Below are positions 31,234 to 32,073 of a DNA stretch of 32,073 bases, in pieces. Source of the stretch: Synergistaceae bacterium. Its GTDB lineage: Bacteria; Synergistota; Synergistia; Synergistales; Aminobacteriaceae. How positions within the stretch are numbered: the stretch's first letter is position 1; the number at the start of each line of letters is the position of its first letter. The position numbers and the translations under genes were made by a program. The stretch covers positions 1 through 32,073 of the forward strand of contig JAFSUP010000092.1 in NCBI GenBank assembly GCA_017445205.1, in the 5' to 3' direction. The notes beneath the pieces are model-generated. The model was given only the letters and a program-made list of their open reading frames with translations. It had not been told where the DNA came from and ran no database searches.

Positions 31234-31248
31234 ACCTAACTCCTCACT
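31234..31248 (+). repeat. Two-unit heptad remnant (tract F)
   Basis: ACCTAACTCCTCACT between yjfF and folP matches the CCTAACT/CCTCACT heptads of the longer tracts. It is short enough to be chance. Confidence 0.35.
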
Positions 31249-31271
31249 CTTAAATAAAGGAGAATTGTATT

Positions 31272-32073
31272 TTGATTTACCCTGTAAACATAAAAAATTA
31301 TTCTGATCTTCTCGACATCTGTAACAAGATTCAAACAGACCCGCGAGCTTTCGCTTATCTTTCTCAAAAATCCAATGTCTTACATTTTTATGGCGAACAT
31401 GTTGACTACAGGGCGGCTGCGTTTTTGAAGCAGGAATTATTAGCGCGAGGCGGCGACACCGTTGTTACTAAGCACGTTATCGACGGCAAAACGGATTTCA
31501 GCAATGTCCTCCTCATGGGTACACCTTCGCAATTAAAAAGCCTCATTGAAAAATTAAAATCTATGGACTGTTGGGGCTTAAAGCAGTTGCGTGAAGAACT
31601 TTCGCGAGCATTCGCAAATTTTTTTGTTACAAGTTGGAGCGTCGGTGAAAAATTAAAATTGGATAATGATACAAAATTAATGGCAATCATAAATCTAACG
31701 CCCGATTCTTTTCATGAGGCAAGCCGCGTAAAAGAGAATGACGTTTTATCAACTGCCCAAAAATTTTTAGAGCAAGGCGCAGAAATTTTGGATATTGGCG
31801 CAGAATCCACCCGCCCGGGCTTCGAGCCTGTTGAGTTAAATGAAGAACTCTCGCGACTAGTTCCAGCTTTAAAAATTTTGCGTCGTGAATTTCCAAAAGT
31901 TGTAATTTCTGTCGATACTTATAAATCTGAAACAGCGCGCGCGGCCGTTGAGGAAGGAGCCGACATCATAAACGACATCAGCGGCTTTGAGCTCGATACA
32001 AAAATGCTTGAGTTAATTTCAAAAATTAGTGTGCCGTATGTGTTGTCTCATTTCCAAAAAGAGCCTTGCGAAA
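31272..32073 (+). CDS. folP: Dihydropteroate synthase, 3' end beyond the window
   Basis: At least 267 residues from a TTG at 31272 (AAGGAG 9 nt upstream); the reading frame runs off the window end. The first ~135 residues (YPVNIKNYSDLLDICNKI, FYGEHVDYRAAAFLKQELL) form an N-terminal extension seen in some longer DHPS proteins. The TIM-barrel core begins at MAIINLTPDSF with the pterin-site Asn, followed by ILDIGAESTRPG and VVISVDTYKSETARAAVEEGADIINDISG. The enzyme joins p-aminobenzoate to a pterin diphosphate in folate synthesis and is the sulfonamide target. It is close behind the sugar transporter and may be read from the same transcript, without a functional link being implied. Confidence 0.93.
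   Translation, partial: MIYPVNIKNYSDLLDICNKIQTDPRAFAYLSQKSNVLHFYGEHVDYRAAAFLKQELLARGGDTVVTKHVIDGKTDFSNVLLMGTPSQLKSLIEKLKSMDCWGLKQLREELSRAFANFFVTSWSVGEKLKLDNDTKLMAIINLTPDSFHEASRVKENDVLSTAQKFLEQGAEILDIGAESTRPGFEPVELNEELSRLVPALKILRREFPKVVISVDTYKSETARAAVEEGADIINDISGFELDTKMLELISKISVPYVLSHFQKEPCE

Overview
The window is a 32 kb stretch of a bacterial chromosome, moderately AT-rich, with dense, mostly operon-like coding and standard stop-codon use. TGA ends tilS and the permease gene ending at 30195, so it is a true stop. The gene set suggests an anaerobic, diderm, host-associated bacterium: type III glutamine synthetase, a small 2x[4Fe-4S] ferredoxin, a soluble-type lytic transglycosylase, a DUF1659/DUF2922 pair, and rpmG-tRNA-Trp-secE-nusG-rplKAJL. 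Synergistota is my best guess. This is inference from gene content; no species marker is visible.

Layout. 78-1622 (-): a secreted VanY-type carboxypeptidase fused to a nucleoside hydrolase, broken by an in-frame TGA. 1694-3817 (-): glnN with its own promoter and terminator. 4029-4530 (-): the DUF1659 and DUF2922 genes behind a near-consensus promoter. 4768-8646 (-): the ribosomal/transcription cluster rpmG, tRNA-Trp, secE, nusG, rplK, rplA, L10 leader with attenuator, rplJ, rplL, then a small membrane coiled-coil protein where rpoBC would be expected. 8704-9349 (-): a frameshifted FkbM-type methyltransferase. 9466-16730 (+): a Cys/His (C39-like) protein, a YkgJ-type cysteine cluster protein, a lytic transglycosylase overlapping tilS, tilS overlapping a head-less SbcC/Rad50-like zinc-hook coiled coil, and a GNAT acetyltransferase. 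16790-26252 (-): a DUF1275 membrane protein, a UvrD/AddA-like helicase-nuclease, ferredoxin, a DUF4213/DUF364-like protein, an ABC-F ATPase, an LprI-like protein and aspartate kinase. 26465-31226 (+): a complete YtfQ-YtfR-YtfT-YjfF-type sugar ABC transporter. 31272-end (+): the start of folP.

The most unusual layer is a dispersed, degenerate 7-bp repeat (TTCCTAC / GTAGGAA, often ATTAGGA or CTCCTAA). Tracts lie at 10066-10125, 12878-12914, 16735-16790, 17556-17591, 27462-27512 and, as a two-unit remnant, 31234-31248. Three tracts fold as purine-heptad/pyrimidine-heptad hairpins. They supply the last codons and stop of two genes and a Shine-Dalgarno-like sequence for another, and one tract is translated in frame inside tilS. 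The second standout is the 826-residue protein at 13529-16009. It has the two coiled-coil arms and CPLC zinc hook of SbcC but neither ATPase half.

No gene-free stretch exceeds 300 bases. The larger gaps (3818-4028, 4531-4767, 24084-24290, 26253-26464) hold the promoters, palindromes and terminators listed, except 24084-24290, where I see no convincing element.
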